Position numbers and translations under genes: made by a program. A stretch of 64,000 nucleotides of DNA from Gnetum montanum (lineage: Eukaryota; Streptophyta; Gnetopsida; Gnetales; Gnetaceae): assembly GCA_015680685.1 (NCBI GenBank), contig MNCI01021586.1, positions 23,034 to 87,033 of the forward strand, written 5' to 3'. Shown here piece after piece: positions 9,999 through 21,539 of the stretch. Below the pieces are notes generated by a model. It had not been told where the DNA came from and ran no database searches. It worked only from the letters and a program-made list of their open reading frames with translations. Every line of letters starts with the position of its first letter. Within the stretch, counting starts at the first letter, position 1.

Positions 9999-12900
9999 CT
10001 TACTTATCCTGGTTCTTGAATACGTGTAGAGGTCTTAAACCTTTCCTCTTGGTGGTGGAGCTTGTTGGAGTTCTAGCGTGGTTCAGGACTATTGATTTTG
10101 ATGAGACGGTACCTGATATGACCATTGATTGAGATGAGGTATGGTTCAGAATGGGTGCCTGTGAGTTCCTTGCCTTCATCTTACAAGAATTCATTGTGGT
10201 AATATCGTCTCACCTAAGTGAACAATTAGCACGGAGTGTCCTTGAGACTATGTTACCGGGATCCTCAAATGGCATAGTGGCCTTCATGGTCGACGTCGAT
10301 GAGGGATTTTTTACAGTTGGGAATGGTCCCTCTGGAGGGCCCAGATCCACCCGTCCATTGACATGTGTATGGAACCTATTATCATGTAGCCCTCACAACG
10401 TCAATAAAACCTTATTCCTAGCCTCTCGTGCGCACACTTTGTTCCAGAATCCTCTTGGAACGGTGTACAAGGTAGAAAGGTAAGTTTGTTTAATTTATTG
10501 TTTCTTCTTTGATGCTAAGTGGTTGTTCATATTTTGATCATTGTTTCTTTGCAGGCCTCAAATTGATAAAGAAGGAGTATGCATAGGTGATGATGGACTC
10601 GCATTGGCTCATACCGTCTTAGAGGCTTTCATAGCAAGTCCCACTCTCCGTGGTGCCGTGTTAGCCCAGACCAAGGGTGAAATTGTCCATTTTCACAAAC
10701 GATACTCTAAGGCTTTTGCACGATGTGAGGCTCAAGGGTGGCTACATGGGGATTGGTCCCGTAATGGGTCAGTTTTCCCATGCAATGCTGATTCAGCTTC
10801 TAATGGTCTTAATACATTTGCCAACAGTAAGTAATAGTGTTTTTGATGCCTCACATTTGTTTATTTGGCTACCTCTTTGGTTGTATTGATTCCATGATTT
10901 TACCCTGCACATACAATGGATGTCACCCTTGGTGGAGTCACCATAACAATTGGCTAGACTGAGGGCACTTTGGCCATGAAATTCAAGGAGATCGACAGTG
11001 CACAACTGTGGTTGCATGATAAGGCACCACCACATATTATTAGTTGCTTGAGTGATGCTGGCCTCATGGAGTTATTTACTGCTCTAAGTTCTAACATCTC
11101 CGTGATTGAGATGATTGCAATTGTTGATTCTTTCAACAAAGCTGTTACTTACTATAGCACTCGTGTCAAGGGAATTAAGGTAGCTTTCCATATGTCAGCG
11201 GAGTTCTTTTCAGATCTCTTCGGTGTACTGGCAGATAGGGCTAGAGTGACTTTGGATAGAGCACAAAAAGAGGTCCATGTTGTTCATGAGCTGGAGGACT
11301 AGCTAGGTGTACTTAAGGGTGCTAAGGGATTCCCTATGCAGGGAAGATCGAAAGTAACTGAAGCAAATGAGATGTATCCACTGTTTAGAGTGTGAGTGTT
11401 TCCTAAGTCCCTGTCCCAAGTGAATACTTTTGGGGTAGAATCTGTGCATATCATGCACATGATTCTAGAGACTAGGGTGCGTTATAATTGGGCTTAGTTT
11501 TTACTTTCATGTTTTCACAGAGAGATAGTGAGATTATGTTCGAACGTTGAGGCACAGTCCCATTTTACCTTTGCATTCTTCACTAGTTACCTACATTGAC
11601 TAGCTGAATTTCTAGTAGTTTGTGTGGGTAACGAGTACGTGTTAAGGGATCATGGCCAACTATCTTGCCCATGGATTCTCCACTTGTTTGAAGTGACTAA
11701 ATCTCAAGATGCTCCCGAAGGGATTGATGAATCGATCTTTGTTACAATGGGGGGATCATTTGGTCATTCAATCCATATGCATGACAGTGTAGGGTTGGAG
11801 CCAGGTGGTGTGCCATATACTACTAGGAGAGCTGATCGAGTAATCAAGGAGATAATCAGGAAGGAAAAATCTAAAGCTCAAAGACCTAAGTGCTCTAGGA
11901 AGGTTGCTCCAGCTATAGATGAACCAAAGGTGAAACACATACAGTTTAAAGTATCTGCATGTGGTAAGTAAGCCTGATTCATTCATTTATCTTTATTTTA
12001 TTGTTATTATTATTATTATGGTGATTTATATTAAACTGATGTTGAACTTATGAATGTCATCAGAGCCAACTCCTAAAGTAAGAAGAGAGGGGTTAGTGTT
12101 GATCATAGAGGCAGAAGAGGTCCCCACCAACCAAGGTGAGGAGAACGAAGTGGGTAATGACGAGATTGAAGTTCCTGTCCCTCTGAGGGAAGAAATGAAA
12201 GAACAAGCAGAAGTCACCATGGAAAAGATCATGCTGGTGATCAAGATGAAGCTGATGAGATGTTTGATGATTTCTTCGAAGGAAGGTTAAACCTTGGCAA
12301 TCCTCTGAATCTGGAAGAAGAAAGGGATTTCAGTATGTTCTCATTATTATGTTTATTTGATTTTTGAATTGTTTCATTTCCATTATTTAGAGTTTTGATT
12401 TTATGTTTTTGCTGCTACAAGGCACATATGTTGAAACCAAGACGACTCCTAATGTTCATTCGAAAATACCTACAATAAAGACTCCAATGGAAACAACCAC
12501 CGAAGTTGGTCCGTCTTATACAAATAAACCATTTACTTGGATCGAAATGCCAAGTAAAATGGATTTTGTCCTTGGTATTGTCAATGAGGTAGTTGATCGC
12601 ATCCAAAAAGCTCATCCTGAAATAGGTACATATGCTTTAAGAATTTTGAGTCTTTCTGTTTTCGCATCTGTTTTTACTGTCCAATGTCTAATGTATATTC
12701 TCCTTATATTGATAAGCACTAAACTGAAGTGGGATCCATCCAAGGCCATCCATATTGACAGTCTGCCTACACTACCATCAGAAATTGAGCAAGTGCTAAG
12801 ACAGATTTATGATGAGGTGGCAAAATGTGTTGTGCACAATGCCAAGTCTCTTTGGACCTGCAGGCATTCCATCGAAAAGCTATGGTTGCAAATGCAGGCA

Positions 12901-13693
12901 GGGGAAAAAGAGATTGCCAAACTATCAGCAGAACGAGATGACTTTAAGTCATGCTATGAGTTTTCCTCTACTAGGTTGATGGGTGGTCATTCTTGGCAAA
13001 CCTCCAAGGTTACTTATACTAGATATTGGAATCTATTGAATCACCAAGTAACTATGACTCGGCAGCTAGCAGAGCAAAAGGCACAAATTGATTTGCTGAA
13101 TCTCAAGTGTCAGGATTGGAAAGCTTTCATTTCTAAGGTGTGGAAATGGGGCCAAGATGAAAAGAATCATAAGTACCATTATAAAAAATCATTAAAGGAG
13201 ATATCTATAGAGAGGCGTCAACTGGAGATATTTGTAGAGCGGTTAGGCTTATGGTCTTTTTTTGATGCCTTTGCTAGGCACATTGTGGTAGAGATGGAAT
13301 CTCCTAATTGAGTAATCACTACAGATTTTGGGGAGATTTCTGTAGGCGAGTTTCCTCTTAGAAATCCTACTTGGTCTGCTGTGGACAAAGGGAAGGCATT
13401 AGCCAATATTGATCTCGGCCTTAATGGAACAGATTGGGCAAGTGTCCCTGAAGAAGAAATCCTTTGTCAGCTAAAGTTTGGACTAAGAGGATCCTCTTCG
13501 GTAAGTCATTTAAACTTGTAAATTTTTATTTTTTTTAGTAGAAAATGTTACCCTTATTTTTAGTTAATTATTTTCTTTTATTTTTTTACAGAGTTATGGT
13601 GATGACGGTGGCTACGAAGGTGGCCCTAGTGGAGGGGAAACTCATGATGCAGGGGAGTTTGAGGGGAAAGCCCCTCCTGATCCTGATGTTTAG
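9999..13693 (+). pseudogene. Antisense gene 1 of element B (8-exon gene of unknown function)
   Basis: This is a multi-exon gene on the strand opposite to gag-pol, between protease and RT. Proposed exons: 9999-10479, 10555-10826, ~10958-~11390, ~11520-11963, 12064-12332, 12422-12625, 12717-13500 and 13592-13693 (stop TAG). Clear splice sites include GTAAGT at 10480 with TTTGCAG at 10554, GTAAGT at 11964, GTATGT at 12333, and GTAAGTC at 13501 with TTTTTACAG at 13591. Coding starts near 10052, where B has GTG GTG GAG and element D has ATG GTG GAG. Exon 5 is acidic, exon 7 has a coiled-coil-like stretch (KEIAKLSAERDDF, LAEQKAQIDLL), and the last exon is Gly/Asp-rich. The homologous D gene matches exon by exon. 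Defects: a stop at 11300, a stop in exon 4, a frameshift in exon 5 and uncertain phase at intron 2. I do not recognise the family. Confidence 0.75.
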
Positions 13694-13974
13694 TTTTTAA
13701 ATTTGGGGTTATTGGTTATGTTTCTATGGGTTGTAAACAGAATTTTTTTTTAGAGTTGTCTGAATGTTGAGAAGAAATAATGCAGGGACATGGAGCAAAA
13801 GTCTTTTTTCTTGTTTTGTTGTTTAAGTGTAAACATGAAATAAAGTGCAAATGAAACCCAAATGATAACTATGCCAAAGGAAGACATAAAGGAAAGCATA
13901 ACTTGTACTGCAAAGATGTAATCATAGAATGTAAATTGGGAATTTAAACTTTTGAAGCAAACGAAAGTAAACTT
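13694..13974. other. Element B, 3' flank of antisense gene 1
   Basis: AT-rich sequence follows the stop codon of the antisense gene and probably holds its 3' untranslated region. No further gene is seen before the minisatellite. Confidence 0.4.
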
Positions 13975-14265
13975 GCTCTAGTTTAAGGCCATTTTAGGCC
14001 ATACGTATGTGCGTGTCAGTTTAAAGTCATGACGGACTGCAACGTGATTGTTCTAGTTTAAGGCCATTTCAGGCTACAAATAAATAGGAGGGATATCAAC
14101 TAATACGATGGGTTTTGATGTAAACTGGCCATTTTTTACCGTGGCTAGTTTTATGTCATTGCGGACATGCAATAGTTTAATGTCATTCTGGACTTGCGTA
14201 GTTTAGTGTCATGTCAGACGATTGTAGTTTAATGTCATTGCGGACTATCGTAGTTTGTTAATTGT
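13975..14265. repeat. Minisatellite between protease and antisense gene 1 in element B
   Basis: Tandem imperfect copies read on + as TAGTTTAATGTCATTGCGGAC and TAGTTTAAGGCCATTT, spaced about 30-45 bp. On the element's own strand the core is TAAACTA. Element D has a matching block (GGCCTAAAACTAGCA) at 43969-44320, in the same place between protease and the antisense gene. Confidence 0.8.
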
Positions 14266-14309
14266 TTAATAACTTTTTGATTTTTTTCATTTTTATGTTA
14301 GGAGTGGGT

Positions 14310-15517
14310 TTAATGGGTACGATCCGATACTCGTAATCTCCTTAGCTAATTACGTTGAATGGTAGCTCTGCCCAGGAGACGTCTGGCAGAGTAGGCTCTA
14401 AGTCAGTATCCTTGGATGTTTCTGGGTTAGGTGGTGTTTCCTTGGTTTTTGAGGGATCACAATTTATGGGTGGGTCATCACTTTAGGTTTCGTTTGTTTC
14501 TTTCGGTATGGGATTTTTAGAAATTCTATCAAGTTTATGCTCATGTGGAGTGTCCTATTATTTAGGCTCCTCAAATTTAACTTTTGAGCCTTGATTTGCC
14601 TCTATGTGAGATGAGATGGTGGATGTAGCAACATCCCCATGGATAATGATTTCACCCCCCTCATAGGGTAAGTGAATCTCTTGATGAATGGGGGAAGACA
14701 TTGCTTTTAACTGGGCTAACCAGGGTCATCCGATAATTAGGTTAAAACCAAGCATCTCATCAATAACCACGAAGTCTGTGGATTTGGGGAATCGATTCCC
14801 TGCTATAAAATCCAAGGTCAATGTACCTTTAACCACTACTCCTAACCCATTAAATGACTTCAGGCATGTCGTAGATGTTGGTTTAATTAATTCTATAAGC
14901 CCTAACTGTTCAATGATGGGATAAGGCACTACGTTTGTGGCTGCTCCATCACCTACATGTACTTGATGAATTTTGAACTAATTAACTCATATGGTTATAA
15001 ACATGGGTTTGTGGGTGATGTCTTCAGTTTTCTCATCGATCTTAATGTTTTCAGGGTGAAAGCCTAATGATTTAGATTTGGATCCTTGTCATGTAGACAT
15101 TACTGCATGTATAGAGGGTTCATTTCTGGGTAGGTTTTCGCTAATTGGGATCGATGTTAACATTTGTACTAAGGCTTCACGATGAACTGACGAAGTCAAT
15201 ATGAGGTCGTACAAGCTTAATGATGTCTTCTTTTGTTTAAGGGCTTGTGTAACCTGTGTTAGGGCATTAGCTAAGTCTTTACCATTGGGTATATTCTTGT
15301 CCATGGCCACTTGATCCATTGGACCTAATAGTTGTATCTCACGTGGGGTAACTTTCGTGTTATTTTTCATGATTGTTGGGTTTGATATGTGTTGCATTCT
15401 TGATTTTTCCTCTTTATAACTCATGCTTGGCTCATTGTTAGAAGGAGCCATAGGTATTGCACTTAATGGAGTTGGTTTCGGGGGTCCCAGTGCAAGGCAT
15501 TGATGTTCCTTCTCCAA
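14310..15517 (-). pseudogene. Element B protease and flanking Gag-Pro tail
   Basis: This is the retroviral-type aspartic protease of B with the linker before it (15517-15089, a long open frame). The catalytic loop reads VGDGAATNVVPY at about 14970-14935: D-G-A instead of the common D-T/S-G. It is followed by LIELIKPT, CLKSFNGLG and VVKGTLTLDF, then NLIIG (about 14740-14726) with a stop next to it. The tail holds VSWAELPFNVIS and ends near 14310, matching LWAKLPFSIM in element D. The Gag-Pro frame stops here, thousands of bases from the RT frame. Stops at several positions show it is dead. Confidence 0.85.
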
Positions 15518-15539
15518 ACGTTCCCTGGTGAGCCTATTT

Positions 15540-18376
15540 GCCAGGCGTTCTCACGTGGGTTGTGTGGGAACGTTTGGGGTCAGAGTATCAGGTTGTTTCA
15601 AGACCCGAATGACGAATGGGGTGGGACAGGATTGTGTTTGAGGCGTATGAGCTTGGACATCAGGCTGCCTAGGCACCTTAACCACAAATGGGATTGGGTG
15701 ATTTGTAGTTGGTACCTCTGTCGTAGCAACTGCTAGTGGCACCCAAACCACGAAGGAAGTGGGCTGGTTTGATGGTGTCACACTAGTGGTTGTATCAGCA
15801 AAGGGCACACGAACAACAAATGGTTTGGTTTTGGGTGGTACCTATGCTGTTGCCACTGTGGGAGGTACTCGGATGACCAATGGTTTTTGCAGGGTAGGAG
15901 GATTGTGTGGGAAATATGAAGGTTGAGGTGATGTTAGTGCAGTAGGGGGAACACAAACTACGAAGGGGTTCTTTGGTGTTTCATAGTTATTATCTGTGTA
16001 GATGGTGTTACTTATGTATGGCGCTTCTTTAGTATTTAGGGGATCTTTATATACACCCATGGACTGGTTTTGTGGTTTGACTGGGTTGGCCTCATCAAAA
16101 GTGATCTCACCTCTATCAATCATTCGTTGAATGTCTTGTTTCAAGGAGAAACAATAGTTGGTGCCATGTCTGTTACGTTGGTGGTACTCACAAAACCAGT
16201 CTAGTTTAAAGCCTCTTGGAACTGGGGGCTCATCCGATGTTGCCAAGCTTGGGTTGTCGACCAATTCACAGAATCGATCATGTTTTTGAATTGCCACAGG
16301 GAACAATTGTTTATGTTTCATTAGCCCAGCCTTCAAGAGTTGGTCAAATAATTGTGAAGGTTTCATGTGCAATGGTGTGTATTGAGAGGGGTCTCTCCTC
16401 TCAAAGTTTGATGCATGACCCAGTGTAGCATTTTATGATGTGGACGGTCTAGGTGCAGTAGTGGGAGTAGGTCTAGTATAGCTAGTAGGGGCGGTAGGTG
16501 GTTTACCTTGTTGTCTTGTACTTGTTTGTTGAGTTTCTGCTACTGCTGCTATAGTTGCCTTAGCCCTTTCTTTGTCTTTCTTATTATGCTGACTTTTAAA
16601 GGCTGAATAGGAGGGGTCATGGCTATTTTGTGCTGCTTCTTCCATGTTTTTAATTTGTACAAATGCTTGGCTAAGAGTGCGTGCATTTAGGTAATATAGT
16701 TTGGATTTAACAAAGTCATTCACGGCTCCCTTTAAGGTGGTGAGTAAGCATGTTTCGGGGATTGATTCATGAAGTTCATTTAGCACAACACTCCATCCCT
16801 AAATAAATTTTTGTATAGGTTCAAGCTATTCTTGTTTTACCTATATCAGACTGTCCAAGGTCACTTTAGGTTTTAGGTTGTATTTAAACCTGGTAACGAA
16901 CTGGTGTAAGAGATCCTCCAAAGAGGATATGGAGTTACAAGACAAGGCTTGGTACCAATCTAAAGCTCTCCCATTGAGGGACATGGTGAAAACACGTAAG
17001 ATTGCATGCGGTCATGCCTGAAGAAATAAACATTCTAGTCTAAACGTGACCAGGTGGGCGTTGGGGTCTCCTTCCCCGTTGTATTTGATTAGTTGAGGCA
17101 TAGAAACTCCTTTGGGTAGGGTCAATGGTGGTACCGAAGAGCTAATAAGATCATCTTGGTAGAAGTCTAATACTTTAAGCTCTTCATTGTTGGCCTTTTT
17201 GAGGCATTTTACCTCATCAGTGAGTTCTTGCATTATCTTTTTAGCTTTGGCCCAGTCTTGGGCACTAGGTGAAATGGAAGGTTGGTCATGTTATGTAGTA
17301 TGCAAGTTAGATTATTGTACAGTGGGTAGGAAAGAAGAAAGTTGAGTGGTCGGAGGTTGCACTTGTGGAATATTCATGGTGGATGCTACTAAGGATGACA
17401 TACTGTAAGGGGTGGGTTGTTGTTGTTGTTGTACTTGAGGGATGTTCATGGGTGGAATTGTACGAGGTGGTATGTTGTAATGAGGGGGTTGATGCAATTG
17501 CATGCCAGTCATGGCCCACTTTCCAATTATGATCTATGAGGGAACACCCTGAACTTGTTGAGTTGAAGTGGTGAAGGATGTCCCTTGGGTTTGTATTCGT
17601 GGTATATAGTGAGTAGATGTAGAAGAAGGTATCACAGATGGCATCCCAATCACTTGGGGTGGGAAGGTCACTCCTACATTAGTTTGAGGGAGGTGTTGTT
17701 GGGATTATACTTGTAAGAGAGGGGATAACGTGGTGATGGGAGGAATAGTGGGGATGGGTATATTGAATTGAGTATCAGTCATGGGGAGAGTGGGAATAAG
17801 AGTGGATGCTTCCTGTTGAGGCACATGTGCTTGAGTGGTTTTAAATGAATGGAGGGACATGGTCTCCCTCGTGAAAGGGTGAAATAATGGGTTCGCATAA
17901 GTATGTAGGCTGAGAGTATGGTACGAATCCTCGTGTTCAGACTAAGTCATGAAATTATCTTCTTCATCTTCGTTTTGAGGTTCTACGGCAGATTGCCGCA
18001 TGGTTTGACTCCTGGCCATGAGGAGTTGGGATAGGAGTTCATGGTGGGATTCAGTGAGGGGGATGACATCATAGGCAGTGGGAATGAAGTCATGACCTCC
18101 TTTGTGAATTAACTCATAGTGTCTCTTTGCTTCCAGCTCAGCCCAGTCAATGGCCAGTTTAGCTTGGATTTTAACACAAATGAAATTATACTATTCAGGT
18201 GTTAAGATGGTGAATGTGGGATCCATACCTTGTAGTCTTAATGATCGACGAGATGGCCCTTGAGGGTTGACCTCACCATGAGTCACTATGGGTTCGGTGG
18301 TGGTCACAAGGTATAAGATTGACGCATTGGGGTCAGAGATGAGGAGAGCAGAAGTATTGGTGTTTGTAGGGTCCAT
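15540..18376 (-). pseudogene. Element B gag
   Basis: This is the Gag of a Tat-like gypsy element, forming the particle shell and binding its RNA. Start chosen at the ATG at 18376 (MDPTNTNTS, followed by SRRSLRLQG), which matches the likely start in D (MNPEQPSTS). A Pro/Gln/Thr-rich region follows (17860-17310), then the capsid-like core with KYNGEGDPNAHL, LNGRALDWYQAL, SSLEDLLHQF and FKYNLKPK (about 17090-16850), and NDFVKSKLYYLNARTLSQAF (about 16715). The zinc motif is FCEYHQRNRHGTNYC followed by SLKQDIQRMID (about 16185-16110). The C-terminal part (15960-15540) has six copies of P-F/L-V-V/I-x-V-P. Several stops break the frame. Confidence 0.9.
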
Positions 18377-18979
18377 TTTACATGCTTTAAGTATGATAAC
18401 ATAAAGTAAAAAAATTCGGTTAAGTGTTGGACTGGAAGCAAACAAATTTTCTAAGTTGGAACAATGTAAACAGTGTAAATGAGAGAAAATTTGGCTAAGT
18501 GTTGTCAGCATATACAACATAAATAGGAAAAATTTTGGTTAAGTATAGAATGAGTATACTTGTTAGCATACATCCTTAGCATGTAGACTTGTCTACACAG
18601 CGTACACCTAAGTCTGGCAGCATGTAGACTTGTCTAGACAGCGTACACCTAAGTCTGGTAGCGTGCAGACTGGATCCATAGCATATGGACTGAATCCCCA
18701 ACGTACAGGCTTCAACAATCAACGTACAGGATGAATAGGCAGTGTACAGATAGAGTGGACAACATGTAGATAGGCTAGGCAGTGTATACACGCTGAGATT
18801 GTAGCAGATTTGGCTGAACAGGGTGCAGATTTGGAAGGTTCAAAATTAGATCTATGTTGACAGCGTGTAAATCTGAGAAAATCAACTGTAGATCCATGAT
18901 CACAAGGAGCAGATCTATGAGATGGACTAGCGGATCTGAAAAGATCTACAGTGGATCAGAGTAGATTTAAGCAATGAGA
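18377..18979 (-). other. Element B leader between primer-binding region and gag, with direct repeats
   Basis: This is the untranslated leader. It holds two direct repeats of about 41 bp (18578-18618 and 18619-18659, both starting AGCATGTAGACTTGTCTA) and many AGCGTACA-type words like those in the LTR. No gene is seen. Confidence 0.6.
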
Positions 18980-18998
18980 GGCCCTCCTTCTAACACCA
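18980..18998 (-). other. Probable primer-binding site of element B
   Basis: On the - strand TGGTGTTAGAAGGAGGGCC lies five bases after the LTR end. The first 11 bases resemble the common initiator-tRNA-Met site TGGTATCAGAG with three transitions. The 3' part TAGAAGGAGGGCC is repeated exactly after the 5' LTR of element D. Confidence 0.6.
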
Positions 18999-19003
18999 TT
19001 TTC

Positions 19004-20559
19004 TGTAACATCTGAAATTGTCGGTGCAAGGCTGGAATGAAACAAACACTGAGAGATCTACAGATAGGCACAGAAGACTCTACCTTCACTTGAGGGTAAG
19101 CTAGAACTAACGAAGGTAGAGTACCTTGGATGGTCCACACATAGATTAGACAAGGATTTCCCCAAACGTATGCCAATGTGCCATACACTGGGTTATGTGT
19201 AAACAGTGTAATAAATGTAAACCGAAACATAAACATGCAGGAATATAAACAAAGAGGTAAACAAGAATGAATGAAAACTGTAACAAATCTTGACAAAAAA
19301 TGAAGCAACTTTATTGCAAAATGGAGATTACAGTGCACCAGTCTAGACATAGTCGTGGATCTGACACAAGGTGGACAAAGAGCCCTAGTGGACGCAGATG
19401 GATGATAGTATGTTGGTTTGAACTGCAGGCACAACGTGAAGGCTATATGATCAGCATGTAGGGTGGAAGTCCAACGTACAAGGTTAGTGTTCAAAATGGT
19501 CTCAAAATCTTCTTTTTTTTCTTCCTCCTCCTCCTCTCTTTCTTTTTTGTGGAAAATTGGGATTTTTATAGGTTTTAGGGCATGAAATTTGGATCTGGAA
19601 TGATATGAGTGGCCGTTGGTGAGAAAATTTTAGGTCGGATGACATGTGGCTACATTTCTCAAGTGCAACGAATATTACAACTATACAGCGTGCTACATGC
19701 CAGCATGTACACGCTAGGCATATGAACCTAGCGTACAGACTTGACCAATACAAAGGAATTGAACTTTAAAAATGAACATTACTGTTACAACAAAGAATCT
19801 TGAACTTGGCCCTTGGATTTGAGCTTTGGTGTCATGAGAATGCTGCCTATAGATTTTCAGTTCATTTGGACTTGATCTAATATGGTTTTGGAAGGCTTCA
19901 AGTGGCGTATGCTATGCTACGCACTGGGCGTGCATGTTGGGCATGCATGCTGGCGTGCATGAATGAAAACCCATCATTTGGAGCCCAAAATTTGATTTTT
20001 AGGTACCTGTGATCATGCCCAATAGTTTCCCTACCCCTGGGAGTCAATTTCAGGTGAAAATCTTGTTCTTAGGTGCCTGTTTTGGGCCATTTTTGGTGGT
20101 GTACGTTGGGCTGTACGCTGGTCAACGTACACCAAAATGTACCCAACGTACACACATGTAAATGCATCATTTAGGACCCAAAATTTGATTTTCAGGGGCT
20201 TGAGAGCTATTGGGAACCTTGGGAAATGTCCTGGGGGGCCTAGACGCTTAATTCTGGCATGTTTTGACTCATTTTTGGGGCCCGAAAGTTGCTATATGCT
20301 GGGCTGCACACTGGGCATGCAGGCCTATGTGCAGGAAGTATACTTAGTCAAAACTAAGTGTTTTGAGTTTGAAACTTGTAGTTCTTATTGCTAGATGTTG
20401 ATGTAGTCTCCAATGGATCTTGGGAAACTTTTACTTGCTTGATTCAACTCCGTTTGATGTTGTTTGTGAAGTTCGCAAGTTTCGGTCATGCTGGGAAGCA
20501 TCATGAATTAGCTCGATTCTTGTCCGAAAGTATTAAGTCGAAATTTTTATGGTGTTTCA
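19004..20559 (-). repeat. 5' LTR of element B
   Basis: This 1556-bp LTR on the - strand starts TGAAACACCA and ends ATGTTACA. It matches 2326-3856 throughout, with scattered mostly C/T and G/A differences and one longer GCGTGCATG expansion near 19925-19955. It is the promoter LTR because the leader and gag follow it. Confidence 0.9.
19561..19572 (-). promoter_or_regulatory. TATA-like box in 5' LTR of element B
   Basis: CCTATAAAAATC on the - strand; the other LTR has CCTATAAAAACC at the same place (2885-2897). It is followed by a purine-rich stretch (GGAGGAGGAGGAAG). A transcription start about 30 bases downstream is inferred. Confidence 0.55.
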
Positions 20560-20564
20560 CTGTA
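20560..20564. repeat. Target site duplication of element B, right copy
   Basis: CTGTA directly abuts the right LTR end; compare CTATA at 2321-2325. Confidence 0.7.
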
Positions 20565-21525
20565 CATCACCTTGTTCTTGGGATTCCATTCCATTCTCTT
20601 CTCTCCATCATTCTCTCCATTTTTCACCTCATTGCCGGTTGTATCATTAGTGTATATTTTGGTTGATGCATTGTTTTCTTTTTGGTAAATTCTTGCAGTT
20701 AAGACTTTAACTCTTGTTCCAAATGACATTCCTAGAGCGTACGGACTCTTTGAATATGGGTTTGTTAGGGAATTAAAGGCATGAGCATGCTTTGGGGAGG
20801 ACCCACTAACATTCCTATTTGGTGCACCAGTTAAATTCTTTCCCTTAACATTTTTGCAATCCACTCTATTTTGTTCATTTCCATCTTGACATCCATTTCA
20901 TCAACGTTATAGTTGTCTCTTTTTCTCCATCTTTCTTGTTTTTCTTTATCCATTCTATCACTACCAAAGGTTTTCTCTTAGTCATGGGGGTCTGGACCCA
21001 AATTTTTTCAATTTTCTCCTAGCCCCTACACCTTCGATAGTTATCATGAATATATCTCCAGACCCGTATCAGCCATACCACAACTTAGCCAATGGACCTT
21101 TCACCGAAGCAAGGTATCAACTACATTGTGATTCATTTACCCTTGCTAATATTAAGATTTTGTTGTGTGTGCAGATGGAAATCATGCAATAAGGGATCGG
21201 ATCTAGAGAGAACACTTGGAATGGAGCAGTGCTGAAGTAGCTATGCAATGAGTAAGATCGATGACATGCTTATGGATGGACAACGAAAGGCACAATCTTG
21301 GTGTTGGTAGCAGTAAGACTTCTTCTCTTTTCTCTCTTATCTCTTAGCTTCCAAATAAGGCCTGATGTTAAATGTATAAGGTGTTCACCCTTGTTGTCAT
21401 GAACACTAGTTTTGTCTTGCCTTGTAATGATGATCCGTTCACATGTCATCCCATTAGTTCCATTCAAGTCTGTAATCCAATACCTTTCCAATATTTTGTA
21501 AAGAACTCGAGGATAAGTTTTTATT
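20565..21525 (+). mobile_element. Element A, right internal part
   Basis: Element A resumes after the insertion of B. No coding sequence is recognised; short frames lack family motifs. A TAGTCATGGGGG motif lies at 20979-20990, the counterpart of the one at 24383-24394 in element C. It leads into the polypurine tract and 3' LTR. Confidence 0.6.
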
Positions 21526-21539
21526 CAGTCATGGGGGTA
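21526..21539 (+). other. Polypurine tract of element A
   Basis: CAGTCATGGGGGTA directly precedes the LTR start TGATGGGAC. Element C has TAGTCGTGGGGGTA at the same place on its own strand (23306-23319). Confidence 0.8.

Larger units (their letters stand above)
2326..20559 (-). mobile_element. Element B: 18.2-kb Tat-like Ty3/gypsy retrotransposon with antisense genes
   Basis: This is a nearly complete LTR retrotransposon read on the - strand. In its own order it has: 5' LTR (19004-20559), primer-binding region, gag (from 18376), protease (to about 14310), TAAACTAGCA minisatellite, an antisense multi-exon gene (9999-13693 on +), RT and RNase H (from 8626), a second RNase H, integrase (to 5133), a second minisatellite, a weak second antisense gene, polypurine tract and 3' LTR (2326-3856). 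The second RNase H after the RT-linked one is a hallmark of the Tat lineage. It lies inside element A with a 5-bp target duplication. All reading frames carry stops, so the copy is dead. Confidence 0.9.
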
